DNA of 30,900 nucleotides from Pirellulaceae bacterium (GTDB lineage: Bacteria; Planctomycetota; Planctomycetia; Pirellulales; Pirellulaceae): positions 1-30,900 of the forward strand of contig JAKVBZ010000061.1 in NCBI GenBank assembly GCA_022448645.1. Direction: 5' to 3'. The notes under the pieces are model-generated. The model worked only from the letters and a program-made list of their open reading frames with translations. It made no database searches and was not told where the DNA came from. Both the position numbers and the translations under genes were made by a program. Of this stretch, positions 1-8,678 are shown one piece after another; the stretch's first letter is position 1; each line of letters starts with the position of its first letter.

Positions 1-1529
1 AGCCGCTGTTTGTTATGCAAAACGCCACGAGGCGATGTGCGGTTTTCCAGGCAGTAACTTGCTAATTCTCCAGCTGCCTCTCCCACGTTCCATTCGACGG
101 GGTGGAGCCTGTAACAACCGTTGGTGATATGTGTGACGCCCAGATTCTTGCATGCTGGCAAAACATTCTCCACGCGAATGGGGATCAACGCACCTAGTGG
201 GATCTGGAATGGTAACGTCGGGACATCCAAATAGTTTGCTCCGCCTGAGGTGGGATGTAAGTCAATGCGATATCCACCAACCCCTACCGAGTCATGGAAA
301 TACTCTGCGCGGTCCCGATCTGGTCTCAAGTCGGCAGATACATGCTGTTCACACACAGTGAATTCGGCACGAATGCGTCGCGATTCACGGATGTAGGGAT
401 ACTTGGCTAAACCATCCTGGGTTCCGACGACATCGGGCCTAAGGCGCAGTCCTGGCAATCCTCCGCTACCATGTTCCGTAGGATACTCTGTCTGCAACCA
501 ATACAGCATCGATAAGCTTTGTTGTTTCGCCTGTTTGATATGGTGGTCAATTTCGTTTTTGTCACAAGTGCAGAGATCCCCCAATACATAATCGATCATG
601 GGCCAGTTGATTAGGCAGATATCACTATCAACGCTACCAGGAGTACAGAGGTCTCGGGCCAGGATACGTCGATAAGTCCACAGTCCTGCAAAAGCGACAG
701 GGGGTTCCCTAATTGGGTCAAACCGATAATGTACCGGCTCGAGTGTGCGAGGACTCATTCCCGTCAACCGCAACATGGGGCCCACCCAGGGAGGATCCAA
801 GTCGGGAACGAAATCTCGCCAGAAATCGTATTCAGCGGGACGTTCAATCGTGTGATCTTCATTTGCCATATAGTCCACGGCGAAACACATTGAGAAAGCC
901 TGCGCATTGGTCGGTTGAGCTGCCGACGGAGCATGTGGTTCGCCTGTTTCCTGTGCTGATTCCTTTCCTGTCACCAACTCCACTGCGGCTAAATCCAACA
1001 GGTCACCCAATTCGGACGCGTCCAAGAAGTAGCCTGCCGTAATGGTGAGCAAATCTCCGGAAGGTAAATGGCTCAGAGTCACCGACGCAATTCGGTCTCC
1101 GGTAGCCTGGTCAGCTGACACCGGTACATGTTGTCTCAGGATCGTTAGCTTTCCGGCATTGTGGAAAGGCGCTAACATCGCTTCAAGAACCGTCAGCGCA
1201 ACCTGCGGCTCGTGGCACAAAGGAGACACCCATCCCAATCCGGGGTTCAAGTGTTGGTCTGCGCGAGCTGCTTCCGTGAGCGGATAGTAGTCACGGTAAT
1301 ACTTCCTGATGCCTTCGCGAAGTTGCCGATAACTGGCCGTACAGCCAAATTGTTCGATCCAACCGTGTTCATCTGGTGGGACGGCTTGCGACGTTAATTG
1401 TCCACCGATCCAATCAGTGGGGTCCGTTAGGATAGCTCGAAATCCACGGCGACACACAGCCAATGCTGCTGCACAACCACCCAAACCAGCTCCTACGATA
1501 AGTACGTCGGTCTTTCGTTCTGCAGACAT
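1..1529 (-). CDS. FAD-dependent oxidoreductase, C-terminus cut by the window edge
   Basis: A frame open on the minus strand from an ATG at 1527-1529 to the left edge gives about 509 codons with no stop. The N-terminus carries a Rossmann dinucleotide-binding motif, VGAGLGG at residues 12-18, right after a short beta strand (DVLIV). This is the pattern of FAD-dependent oxidoreductases of the 'FAD_oxidored' type common in planctomycetes. A later stretch, GYFLDASELGDL, resembles the second FAD-contact region of that family. No signal peptide is visible. It begins 47 bases after the stop of the Gfo/Idh-like gene on the same strand, so the two probably form one transcript. The substrate cannot be read from the sequence; carbohydrate or xenobiotic oxidation is a guess. 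The family is fairly sure, the function is not. Confidence 0.85.
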   Translation of the reverse strand, partial: MSAERKTDVLIVGAGLGGCAAALAVCRRGFRAILTDPTDWIGGQLTSQAVPPDEHGWIEQFGCTASYRQLREGIRKYYRDYYPLTEAARADQHLNPGLGWVSPLCHEPQVALTVLEAMLAPFHNAGKLTILRQHVPVSADQATGDRIASVTLSHLPSGDLLTITAGYFLDASELGDLLDLAAVELVTGKESAQETGEPHAPSAAQPTNAQAFSMCFAVDYMANEDHTIERPAEYDFWRDFVPDLDPPWVGPMLRLTGMSPRTLEPVHYRFDPIREPPVAFAGLWTYRRILARDLCTPGSVDSDICLINWPMIDYVLGDLCTCDKNEIDHHIKQAKQQSLSMLYWLQTEYPTEHGSGGLPGLRLRPDVVGTQDGLAKYPYIRESRRIRAEFTVCEQHVSADLRPDRDRAEYFHDSVGVGGYRIDLHPTSGGANYLDVPTLPFQIPLGALIPIRVENVLPACKNLGVTHITNGCYRLHPVEWNVGEAAGELASYCLENRTSPRGVLHNKQR

Positions 1530-1576
1530 CCGTAGAACAATAACTCTAACAAAAAGATAGGATGATATTGGTTTGA

Positions 1577-2596
1577 TTATGGTGCACTGAATTCAGCTAG
1601 CCGTTGGTTGACCTGAGCCCGAGCTTTGTTGATCAACGTATCCAAATGCACTTCCGCTCCATCCATTCGTTTACTCTCATCGGCTGCGGACATAAAGGCG
1701 TAGATTTCCACGGTTTCTTCGGCAGGAACCGGCGTCTCACCAGTGCGAAAGAATCTAGCGATCTCGACAACCAAAGGGGCATAGCCGTCATAGGAGCCAA
1801 CGGGTGCTTCACCCTGCTCTCCCTTGGCCCGACCCGAATACCCCTTTCCAGCGCGAAATGTTCCGCGCCGATGATCCGTCCACTGACCCACCACTTCGAT
1901 TTGGCCTTCACCGTGAGTCCCTCTTTTTACCGACACGCAGCCAGGACCAAGGACAGTAAACAATGACTCCACACCATGGATACCATACCAATACAAGTCC
2001 GGATGAGTTTTTTCGAGATGGGCCGGGCTTTGAGTCCAGCATTCTTGCACGGTCCCCAAGCTGCCGTTACGAACATCCTGAGTTGCCTTGGCAAAGCGAA
2101 GTGACGAAGAACAAAAGGTGGGGGCGTTGTACTTTTTTGACGCGCTAAAGATTGCCAAGACATCGACTAAAGAACCAGCCATCGGCTTATCGATAAAGAC
2201 CCGTTTGCCAGCCCGAAAACATGGCAACGCTTGTTCGAGATGAGGCCTTCCGTCGTTGGTTTCTAGCAACACTGCATCGACTCGTTCGAGTAGAGTCGCA
2301 ATCGTCGGAACAATTTCGATTCCCATCTCTTCAATTTGTTTCGTGTATTTGGGTACACGTGAAACGCTGGATTGAATGTCCCGACTCCCTTGGGGATACG
2401 CCGCCACGATACGACAGTGGGCCAAGTCCCCTTCCGCTTCGGGATCGTTCATCACTTTGGAAAATGAAAGAACATGGGACGTATCCAAACCGATGATCCC
2501 CACACGGATTTCCTGTTGTTCCGCTCCGTTCACGGCCGGAGCGAGAGATGCGACCAAGAGTAAAATAGATAGGCATGGTGGAAAGTGGGCAATCAT
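1577..2596 (-). CDS. Exported Gfo/Idh/MocA-family oxidoreductase
   Basis: 339 aa from the ATG at 2594-2596. That start is chosen because GGGAG lies 7 bases upstream and it begins a clean signal peptide (MIAHFPPCLSILLLVASLA, cleavage near NGA-EQQ). An upstream in-frame start would put 17 residues before the signal. The mature protein opens with a Rossmann strand, IRVGIIGLDTSH. The usual GxGxxG is replaced by GLDTSH, a form seen in a planctomycete subgroup of this family. FIDKPMAG corresponds to the conserved E/D-K-P motif of Gfo/Idh/MocA enzymes, and a C-terminal alpha/beta domain follows (DLYWYGIHGVESL). It is likely a periplasmic NAD(P)-type oxidoreductase or a non-enzymatic relative. It is first in a probable operon with the FAD oxidoreductase downstream. 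Confidence 0.85.
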   Translation of the reverse strand: MIAHFPPCLSILLLVASLAPAVNGAEQQEIRVGIIGLDTSHVLSFSKVMNDPEAEGDLAHCRIVAAYPQGSRDIQSSVSRVPKYTKQIEEMGIEIVPTIATLLERVDAVLLETNDGRPHLEQALPCFRAGKRVFIDKPMAGSLVDVLAIFSASKKYNAPTFCSSSLRFAKATQDVRNGSLGTVQECWTQSPAHLEKTHPDLYWYGIHGVESLFTVLGPGCVSVKRGTHGEGQIEVVGQWTDHRRGTFRAGKGYSGRAKGEQGEAPVGSYDGYAPLVVEIARFFRTGETPVPAEETVEIYAFMSAADESKRMDGAEVHLDTLINKARAQVNQRLAEFSAP

Positions 2597-3450
2597 CGAG
2601 TCGCTCCCAAATAAAATTTGCAAGTCAAAGATATAAAGAAAAGCCAAGCACGAGCATGGATGCTGTTGAATGTTCGCGAACCTCGCAGAGTTGACCTAAT
2701 AAGTCTCTAACCGGAAGTTTACCATGCCCAGTCTTCGCCATGAAAAAATACGGATTCCACTCGGCTAGATAAGCGTGCAGCCATTGCGTGCTAACGCATG
2801 ACATGATAATGACTTGCTGACGCTTGACCTAGTCCCCTTTGCCGCGTCTCTGGCCTAATTCAAAAAGTGTTTGGACTGAACTTATCCTTCTCTTGGTTCC
2901 ATTTTGAACGCGGATAGAGTTGGTTTTTTCTCGACTCTCAAGGTCGCCCCGAAAATACCGAAAATTCGACCGGGATGTGCAACGAGTCTTTTGGGGTCAG
3001 GACGGAATGCGTCGTCGGTAATCAAGGCGAACTCGGTGGCAATCGCCACGAAATTACCTGTGAAATCGTCCAATAGTCGAACGGGAAGAACAATAAGTCC
3101 AGTCTGGTCCAGGAGTGTAAAATTTCTCTTGGTGTCAAGCAAAGATGGCGGTCTTGCATCGTTGTAGTGGTTCGTTCAGTTGAAATCGCTTGGACGCCAC
3201 ATTAAACTACGACGACTTTATTCATGCAGCGTGTCGATGGATGTATTTCAAATAATAACTAGCGTGTCAAATGATGGGCGTATTTGGTAATGTGTAAGCG
3301 ACCATGATACGTCACTTGGCCGCGACATCGTCTGCTGCATGATCTACGAACGCTCTTATTCCGTGCCCGTCTCGATTGCACGTCGATTCGGCCCATTCGA
3401 AAAGTACGGCAGTGTTCATTCGCTGTTGATACTTACAGCCCAATAACCAC
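2597..3450. other. Intergenic region between divergent genes
   Basis: This 854-base gap separates the divergently transcribed Gfo/Idh-like and decarboxylase genes, so both promoters should lie here, though no clear -35/-10 pair was found. Overlapping open frames exist on both strands around 2882-3167 (86 and 87 codons). The minus-strand reading (residues such as LIVLPVRLLDDFTGNF) looks somewhat protein-like, but it has no recognisable family and no good ribosome site, so it is not called as a gene. Nothing else was seen. Confidence 0.5.
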
Positions 3451-4998
3451 ATGACGTACTCGTCTCTGCCTCCACACATCGCTGCAGCGTTTGACCCTAA
3501 GCTGTTTCGAGCCGCCGGTGAACGGCTGGTCGCACAATTAAGTAGCCATCTTGAACAAGTCGAATCGGGTCAAAGCCCGGTTCTGCCGTGGGTGAATCCG
3601 GCCGATCAAGTGACGGCCGCCTCAGAATGGATGCACCAATACGACTTTTCAGAATCCCGGCTCGGAAATCAAGACGTTTCAGGTTTGGTTGACCGTTTCG
3701 CAGAGATTGTTCAAATTGCTTTGGAGCGAGGTAACCATCTTCACCACCCTCATTATGTGGGCCACCAAGTACCGGCGTCGGTTCCGCTTGCAGGCTTGTT
3801 CGATGCGATCGGTTCCGTGACTAACCAGGTGATGGCCATCTATGAAATGGGCCCCTGGGCGACCGCGGTCGAACATGCGGTCACGCAAGCCATCGGTCAG
3901 AAGATAGGCTGGAAACCAGACACCTTCGCTGGTGTAGTCACTTCCGGAGCCTCCTTGGCCAATCTGACCGCCTTGTTGACGGCGCGCAATGTCACCTGTG
4001 CCAATGTTTGGCGACAAGGATTCGCTGATGAACAAACACCCGTGCTCGTGGCCCATGCGGACGCCCATTACTCCATTGAACGGGCAGCTGGGGTACTGGG
4101 CCTGGGCACAGAACGTGTCGTACACATTCAAGTCGACAAACGGAGGGCAATGGATGTCGAGCATCTGGAGCATACGCTCAGCGACCTAAGAAGACGTGGC
4201 ATCCCCGTCGTGGCTGTCATCGCGTTTGCATGTGCAACGCCGATTGGGGCTTTTGACGATCTAGTGCAAGTTGCCGACGTATGCCGACGCCATGAAGTTT
4301 GGTTGCATGTTGACGCCGCTCATGGGGGTGCTGCTTGTATGAGCAAAAAACATCGCCATTTACTCTCCGGATTGGAACTCGCGGATAGCGTGGTGTGCGA
4401 CGCACATAAAATGTTTTTTATGCCGGCGTTGTGTGCCTTACTCTTCTACCGAAATCCCGAACATCGCCATCATACCTTCGCCCAGCACGCCCCCTACTTG
4501 TTTGATCCTCTTGCAGAAGACCTAGTAGACTATGACAGCGGATTAAGTGTCTTCGAATGTACGAAAAGAGCCGCAGCTTACGGGATTTGGGGCACCTGGT
4601 CGCTGTTCGGTCCCAATTTGTTTGCCGAATTAGTCGACACGACGTTCGCCACTGCTCAAGAGTTCTATGAACTGTTGGAGAAAGCAGAAGACTTCGAAGT
4701 GCAGTACCGGCCAGAATGCAACATCGTTGCCTTTCGATATCTTCCTCGCCAAACGCAGAACATGACGACCGACGAGGTGAATCGCCTGCAGTTCCTGGTT
4801 CGTCGACAGGTGGTCGAATCCGGAAACTATTATTTGGTGGCCAGCCAACTTGACGGACAAAGCGTGATGCGCACAACAATCATTAATCCATTGACTACGA
4901 GAGATCACTTAGTGGGCTTGCTGGACGAAATACGTAGTCAGGGCCAAGTAGTGTTGGACGGTCAGGCAAACGTCGACAGGAGCTTTATTTCGGAGTGA
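3451..4998 (+). CDS. PLP-dependent group II amino-acid decarboxylase
   Basis: 515 aa, a usual length for the aromatic-amino-acid, glutamate and diaminobutyrate decarboxylase superfamily. Visible landmarks in order are TSGASLANLTALL (164-176, cofactor phosphate region), HADAHYSIERAAG (202-214, with the His that stacks on PLP), HVDAAHGG (286-293, with the Asp that contacts the pyridine nitrogen) and DSVVCDAHK (312-320), whose Lys320 is the expected Schiff-base lysine. The segment after the lysine, MFFMPALCALLFY, differs from the classic aromatic decarboxylase pattern, so the substrate is left open. The product is presumably a cytoplasmic amine-forming decarboxylase. No Shine-Dalgarno site precedes the ATG at 3451. 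Its last 14 bases overlap the end of the convergent 84-aa gene. Confidence 0.9.
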   Translation: MTYSSLPPHIAAAFDPKLFRAAGERLVAQLSSHLEQVESGQSPVLPWVNPADQVTAASEWMHQYDFSESRLGNQDVSGLVDRFAEIVQIALERGNHLHHPHYVGHQVPASVPLAGLFDAIGSVTNQVMAIYEMGPWATAVEHAVTQAIGQKIGWKPDTFAGVVTSGASLANLTALLTARNVTCANVWRQGFADEQTPVLVAHADAHYSIERAAGVLGLGTERVVHIQVDKRRAMDVEHLEHTLSDLRRRGIPVVAVIAFACATPIGAFDDLVQVADVCRRHEVWLHVDAAHGGAACMSKKHRHLLSGLELADSVVCDAHKMFFMPALCALLFYRNPEHRHHTFAQHAPYLFDPLAEDLVDYDSGLSVFECTKRAAAYGIWGTWSLFGPNLFAELVDTTFATAQEFYELLEKAEDFEVQYRPECNIVAFRYLPRQTQNMTTDEVNRLQFLVRRQVVESGNYYLVASQLDGQSVMRTTIINPLTTRDHLVGLLDEIRSQGQVVLDGQANVDRSFISE

Positions 4999-5239
4999 TC
5001 CTGTCATACTGGCGTGCAATCGCATCCTGTAAATCGTTGACACTCATCTCGCCCATACCGTCATCCTTGCTCTTATTCTGTTTTCCGGATTGGTGCGATT
5101 TGTTAGACGACCTTGTTCGCAACAACCCCAAGGTAACGGTGGCAAGAATCTTGGCAATCCATCCAGGCGGTTTTTCACCACGTGCCACGCGCATTGCGTA
5201 GTCATCTCGCAGTCGTGGATCGCCCATTTTTGAAGCCAT
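4985..5239 (-). CDS. Small hypothetical protein, 84 aa
   Basis: The start at 5239 is preferred over a longer frame beginning at 5320 because AGGA sits 7 bases before this ATG. The protein begins MASKMGDPRLRDDYAMRVARG. One short hydrophobic helix follows (WIAKILATVTLGLL, about residues 28-41), then a Lys/Ser/Gln-rich linker and a charged C-terminal segment that looks helical (VNDLQDAIARQYDRI). It could be a small membrane-associated protein. No family is recognised. The gene is convergent with the decarboxylase, and the two coding ends overlap by 14 bases, which could matter for expression of both. The ribosome site and codon pattern support a real gene. Confidence 0.6.
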   Translation of the reverse strand: MASKMGDPRLRDDYAMRVARGEKPPGWIAKILATVTLGLLRTRSSNKSHQSGKQNKSKDDGMGEMSVNDLQDAIARQYDRITPK

Positions 5240-5742
5240 AGTCGTATCCTTTCCCGCATGGTGTATGTAAAGACCACGGCAGAGCGAAGCAATACCATCC
5301 ATCTGAGAATCGATTTCCACTATCAGCTGTCGTAGTCAATTGTCGGGGCACTGTACAAAGGCGTTTCGTAACAGTTTGAAAATAGTTCCACGCGAGCTCG
5401 CCTGCTACTGCCGTACGCGACCGAAGCACTTAACGAACAACACGACAGATGACGACCGAACGCACGATGAAAGGGACAGGATCGAAACGGGTAACAGGTC
5501 CATTCAAAAAAATGGGAATGAGAACAGATCGTGTTCGACGTGTTTCCACGATTCGAATTGTCAACAACGCTAGTCAGTCGCATACTGCGGTGGAAAGTCC
5601 ATTTTGCACAGCAAGTATAGTAGACGGCAGTAACAGTTGCTTTTCATGAAATTTTCTACAGTCGCTACCGTCCAAAATGACGAATATCTATAAAACAGCC
5701 CGCGAAGGGGCTGTTCCGCGATAATACTGCTAGGAGACAGCG
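5240..5742. other. Intergenic region
   Basis: This region separates the divergent 84-aa gene and the putative frameshift gene. Several short overlapping frames (for example 5449-5649 plus) lack ribosome sites and recognisable sequence. The only clear structure is the hairpin at 5694-5715. Confidence 0.4.
5694..5715 (+). promoter_or_regulatory. Perfect 8-bp hairpin in front of the frameshift gene
   Basis: AACAGCCC at 5694-5701 pairs perfectly with GGGCTGTT at 5708-5715 around a 6-base loop (GCGAAG). No T-run follows. It lies 27 bases before the GTG start at 5743 and 16 bases before its AGGAG site. It may be part of a 5' leader or a terminator of upstream transcription. The pairing is seen; the role is inferred. 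Confidence 0.45.
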
Positions 5743-6146
5743 GTGTCAAAAAAAATCACGACTCCAACGTCCCCATTGACCTGCTAAACCGCATAAAGGA
5801 AATTGCACTAACTAACACTGCGTCTGATACTTACGAACAACAGGAAAGGAAGCAGAACGCGGCTGACAGCATATCTGTTGGTGTCGTTGCGTCCACTGAA
5901 TACGAATCCAAACCTGAGACGAACTGTCCGGGTCTGGCGGCGCCACCTGAGCCTTCACGGACCTTTACAAACTCGTGGGGTCGCAGCGAACTTGCTAACC
6001 CAGAAATGGAGGATACGTACGTTGTCGTATACTCCAACCATGATGTTTGCAGGTTTCCGAGCTGCATGGGAGATTCTCTGGCCGTGAGCGGCTACCAAGC
6101 CTGCTGCGATCTGAGTGAACAAATGGAGCCCCGTGGCTTGTCTTAG
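5743..6146 (+). CDS. Unrecognised 134-aa protein needing a -1 frameshift at an A8 run
   Basis: A GTG at 5743 has an AGGAG site (5732-5736) 6 bases upstream, ideal for translation. In the zero frame it makes only 14 codons before TAA at 5785-5787. The second to fourth codons read TCA AAA AAA inside a run of eight A (5748-5755). That is the slippery pattern X XXY YYZ with all A. A -1 slip there enters a frame open to TAG at 6144-6146 and gives a 134-residue protein, MSKKNHDSNVPIDLLNRI and onward. This longer frame has no start codon of its own between a TAA at 5691 and an ATG at 6006. The product is hydrophilic, with a Pro-rich middle and six cysteines, most near the C-terminus (DVCRFPSC, QACC). 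The family is unknown. Alternatives are a one-base homopolymer sequencing error or a broken or phase-variable gene. Confidence 0.5.
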
Positions 6147-6644
6147 AGATTTCTCTAAGTGTCCGACGAAAGGATCTGAAGTTTAACCACTTGCTAGGGG
6201 TTAGTTGGGAAATCTGAAGGACGGGCTTCTGGCTAGAGTCTTTCCAAAAAAGTCCGCCCGGAGTAAAGTCCTGGCTCCCTTCGCGTGGTTCTTAAACAAG
6301 GCCTCGACAAACGACAGTCGTCGGGCGGTGTTTGTGCGGTCTGAACTCACTGGATCACGGTATTAATTCCAATGGGTGATATTGAAATTAGGTTCGATAC
6401 AAGCGAAAATTAAGGTGTCAGTGACTAGTGATCGGGACCAGTGAGTTATCTTGGTGGGTTCCTGTCTGCAAGGAACTGATTCGCTCTGCGAAGGCTTTCG
6501 TTGCCGGTTGTGAGATAACACCTTAAGGTGGCGAAAGCCGACCGTTCAGCTTTCTGGCACGGGGCGGACAGCAGGGATCGACGAACTTGTCACAAAACGT
6601 TGGCCTCATGGAATGGCTGGCCTGGCCGTCCACGGAGAAAACGG
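6147..6644. other. Intergenic region with a large nested inverted repeat
   Basis: About 500 bases without a convincing gene, apart from the non-favoured N-terminal extension of the HNH gene, which could start at a GTG at 6528. It contains the inverted repeat at 6344-6447, listed separately. Confidence 0.4.
6344..6447 (+). ncRNA. Candidate structured RNA or small inverted-repeat element
   Basis: AACTCACTGG (6344-6353) is the exact reverse complement of CCAGTGAGTT (6438-6447). Just inside, ATCAC (6354-6358) pairs with GTGAT (6428-6432) across a 5-base bulge. Nested within are a hairpin at 6364-6390 (TAATT/AATTA and CAAT/ATTG around one mismatch) and a smaller one at 6393-6407 (TTCG/CGAA). The whole 104-base unit could fold as a branched RNA. 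It lies about 200 bases upstream of the HNH gene start. It could instead be a small inverted-repeat transposable remnant; no target duplication was identified. The pairing is read directly; the function is unknown. Confidence 0.35.
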
Positions 6645-7241
6645 ATGTCGGCGTCCAACTTGCAACGACCGACTTTGGTTTTGAATCGGAACTGGCAACC
6701 TGTCAACGTTGCCACGGTGGCCAGGGCATTGGTTATGCTTTGGAATGAAACTGCGAGAGTGGTCGATCCGTCTGATTATCAACAATATAATTGGGCTGAA
6801 TGGTCGAAGCTGACACCTGGTCACGACGAACCATTCATTCGGGCCGTTACCTTTCGTTTTCGTGTACCCGAAGTCATGACGTTGACCGGCTATGATCGCG
6901 TGCCCAGTTCTGTTGTGACGTTTAGCCGCCGAAATATCTTCAAACGTGATCGCTACACCTGCCAGTACTGCGGAGTTCAACCTGGAAGCGACGAGCTGAC
7001 GTTAGATCACGTCGTACCTCGATCCCACGGTGGCCAGTCTACTTGGGAAAACTGCGTCCTCGCTTGCGTCAACTGTAACAAACGGAAGGCGGACCAGACG
7101 CCAGAACAGGCCAGAATGCGTTTGAGAGTTCCTCCGGAACGTCCTCGCTGGCGCCCCATCTACGCGGACCACGAAGTCCGTATCGAAAGTTGGGCTAAGT
7201 TCATTAGTGAAGCCTATTGGTTGGTTGAGCTGGAAAAATAG
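6645..7241 (+). CDS. HNH endonuclease family protein
   Basis: 198 aa from the ATG at 6645, chosen because GGAG lies 7 bases upstream and the family normally begins with a segment like LQRPTLVLNRNWQPV. A GTG at 6528 would add 39 residues of unlikely sequence. The HNH core lies at 106-150. CQYCG and CVNCNKRKAD supply two CxxC knuckles for a structural zinc. LTLDHVVPRSHGG supplies the His pair and WENC the central Asn region. This is the McrA/HNH_5-like group found widely in planctomycetes, cyanobacteria and others as a single-copy housekeeping-like protein of unclear role. It probably nicks or cuts DNA, with unknown specificity. No partner methylase is nearby, so a restriction role is not suggested by context. 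Confidence 0.88.
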   Translation: MSASNLQRPTLVLNRNWQPVNVATVARALVMLWNETARVVDPSDYQQYNWAEWSKLTPGHDEPFIRAVTFRFRVPEVMTLTGYDRVPSSVVTFSRRNIFKRDRYTCQYCGVQPGSDELTLDHVVPRSHGGQSTWENCVLACVNCNKRKADQTPEQARMRLRVPPERPRWRPIYADHEVRIESWAKFISEAYWLVELEK

Positions 7242-7309
7242 TCGGCGTATTGTCGGGGCGTTGTCAACGTGGTGTTTCGCTCGCAGCGGTCGTCATAACG
7301 GAGTTTGGC

Positions 7310-8335
7310 ATGTCATCACATCAGGTTGTCTTGATTCCCGGTGATGGGATCGGTCCAGAAATTACTCAGGCGGTCCAAAAGATCTTGGCAGCGGCGGGTG
7401 CCCCTGTTGAATGGGAAACGCATCGGGCAGGGCTGGACGCGTTGAAAACCGGTAACGAAGTCCTACCCTCAACGACTGTTGACGCCATTCATCAACATCA
7501 AGTCGCTCTGAAGGGGCCGTGCACGACACCTGTCGGCGAAGGATTTACTTCCGTCAATGTACAAATCCGGAAACAGCTCAACTTATACGCAGCTGTGCGC
7601 CCAGTACGTAATCTAGCGGGGGTGCAAACGCGATTCGACAATGTCGATCTCGTCATCGTTCGTGAAAACACCGAAGGACTCTACAGTGGCGTCGAAAATC
7701 AGCTAACTTCCGATGTTGTGATGAGTATGAAGATTGCCACAGAAACGGCCTGTCAACGGATCGCGCGATGGGCGTTTCGTTATGCTACCCAAAAGAAACG
7801 CAAGAAAATCACTGTCTTTCACAAGGCAAATATCATGAAAGTCACAGATGGACTGTTCTTGCGATGTGCTCGTACTGTTCACCAACGAGATTATCCCAAT
7901 ATCGATTACGACGAGGTCATTATCGATGCTGGTTGTATGAAATTAGTCCAACGTCCTGAAGAGTTCGACGTACTGTTACTGGAAAATCTCTACGGAGATG
8001 TTGTTAGTGACCTTTGCGCGGGTTTGGTCGGCGGTCTTGGAATGGTGCCCGGAGCAAATTTTGGCGATGAGATCGCGGTCTTTGAAGCGGTCCACGGTTC
8101 GGCCCCCGACATCGCCGGAAAGGGGATCGCCAATCCATTGGCTTTGCTCATGTCGGCCGTCATGATGCTCAATCATATTTCCGATACGCGGGATGATCCT
8201 CAATGCCGTCAAGTAGCTGATTCGATCAAGAAAGCGTATAACACAGCACTCGCTGACGGTGAAACGACCGCAGACTTGGGTGGTGACTTGTCGACCGAAG
8301 AGTTCGCCGATCGCGTAGTGCGTCTCGTGGGCTAG
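7310..8335 (+). CDS. NAD-type isocitrate dehydrogenase
   Basis: 341 aa. The ATG at 7310 has GGAG 6 bases upstream, and the protein then begins with the family's typical strand VVLIPGDGIGPEI. The TTG at 7250 gives an unlikely extension. The enzyme would oxidise isocitrate to 2-oxoglutarate with CO2 release in the TCA cycle. Motifs seen are SVNVQIRKQLNLYAAVRP (81-98, substrate Ser/Asn and Arg residues of isocitrate rather than isopropylmalate enzymes), RENTEGLYSGVE (118-129), NIMKVTDG (174-181, catalytic Lys177), NLYGDVVSD (226-234, metal Asp residues) and HGSAPDIAGKGIANP (262-276), the form expected for NAD-dependent members. It follows the HNH gene by 68 bases, possibly in one transcript. 3-isopropylmalate dehydrogenase is the main alternative and is less likely. 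Confidence 0.9.
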   Translation: MSSHQVVLIPGDGIGPEITQAVQKILAAAGAPVEWETHRAGLDALKTGNEVLPSTTVDAIHQHQVALKGPCTTPVGEGFTSVNVQIRKQLNLYAAVRPVRNLAGVQTRFDNVDLVIVRENTEGLYSGVENQLTSDVVMSMKIATETACQRIARWAFRYATQKKRKKITVFHKANIMKVTDGLFLRCARTVHQRDYPNIDYDEVIIDAGCMKLVQRPEEFDVLLLENLYGDVVSDLCAGLVGGLGMVPGANFGDEIAVFEAVHGSAPDIAGKGIANPLALLMSAVMMLNHISDTRDDPQCRQVADSIKKAYNTALADGETTADLGGDLSTEEFADRVVRLVG

Positions 8336-8678
8336 TAGATATCTCCTTCTTCGGCTTAAAATCAGCTAACAGTTGGCAACGAGCCATGGGTGCTCTGTGT
8401 TGCCGACGAATAATGGCCATTGATTTAGTCGAGAATCGGAGGGGAGGTCCAACTTCTCCGACACGAACGAGCTGGTTACCTCATGGACGCTCAGCGAGAT
8501 CCTCGACCTGGCAAAAATCTGACTAGATCACCAACCACGAAACTCGTTCGCGTCCGTCAGCCGTCGAGGACATTTTGCGAGGTGGGGTCGTGATTGTTCA
8601 TTTCAGTTGACGTAAACCATCGATTTGCCGATACGGGAAAACGACGAACGCCTCACGTAAACTCGTTGCAACAAGACC
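8336..8678. other. Intergenic region
   Basis: 343 bases between the isocitrate dehydrogenase and the FGGY kinase. A weak 6-bp inverted repeat (TCGGAG/CTCCGA, 8436-8461) is the only structure seen. No gene is supported. Confidence 0.4.

Noticed and set aside
2882..3167. Overlapping 86- and 87-codon frames on opposite strands
   Set aside because: No ribosome site, no recognisable family, and the two readings compete. At most one could be real, and neither is supported.
3679..4173. 164-codon minus-strand frame inside the decarboxylase
   Set aside because: It is the complementary shadow of a well-conserved enzyme.
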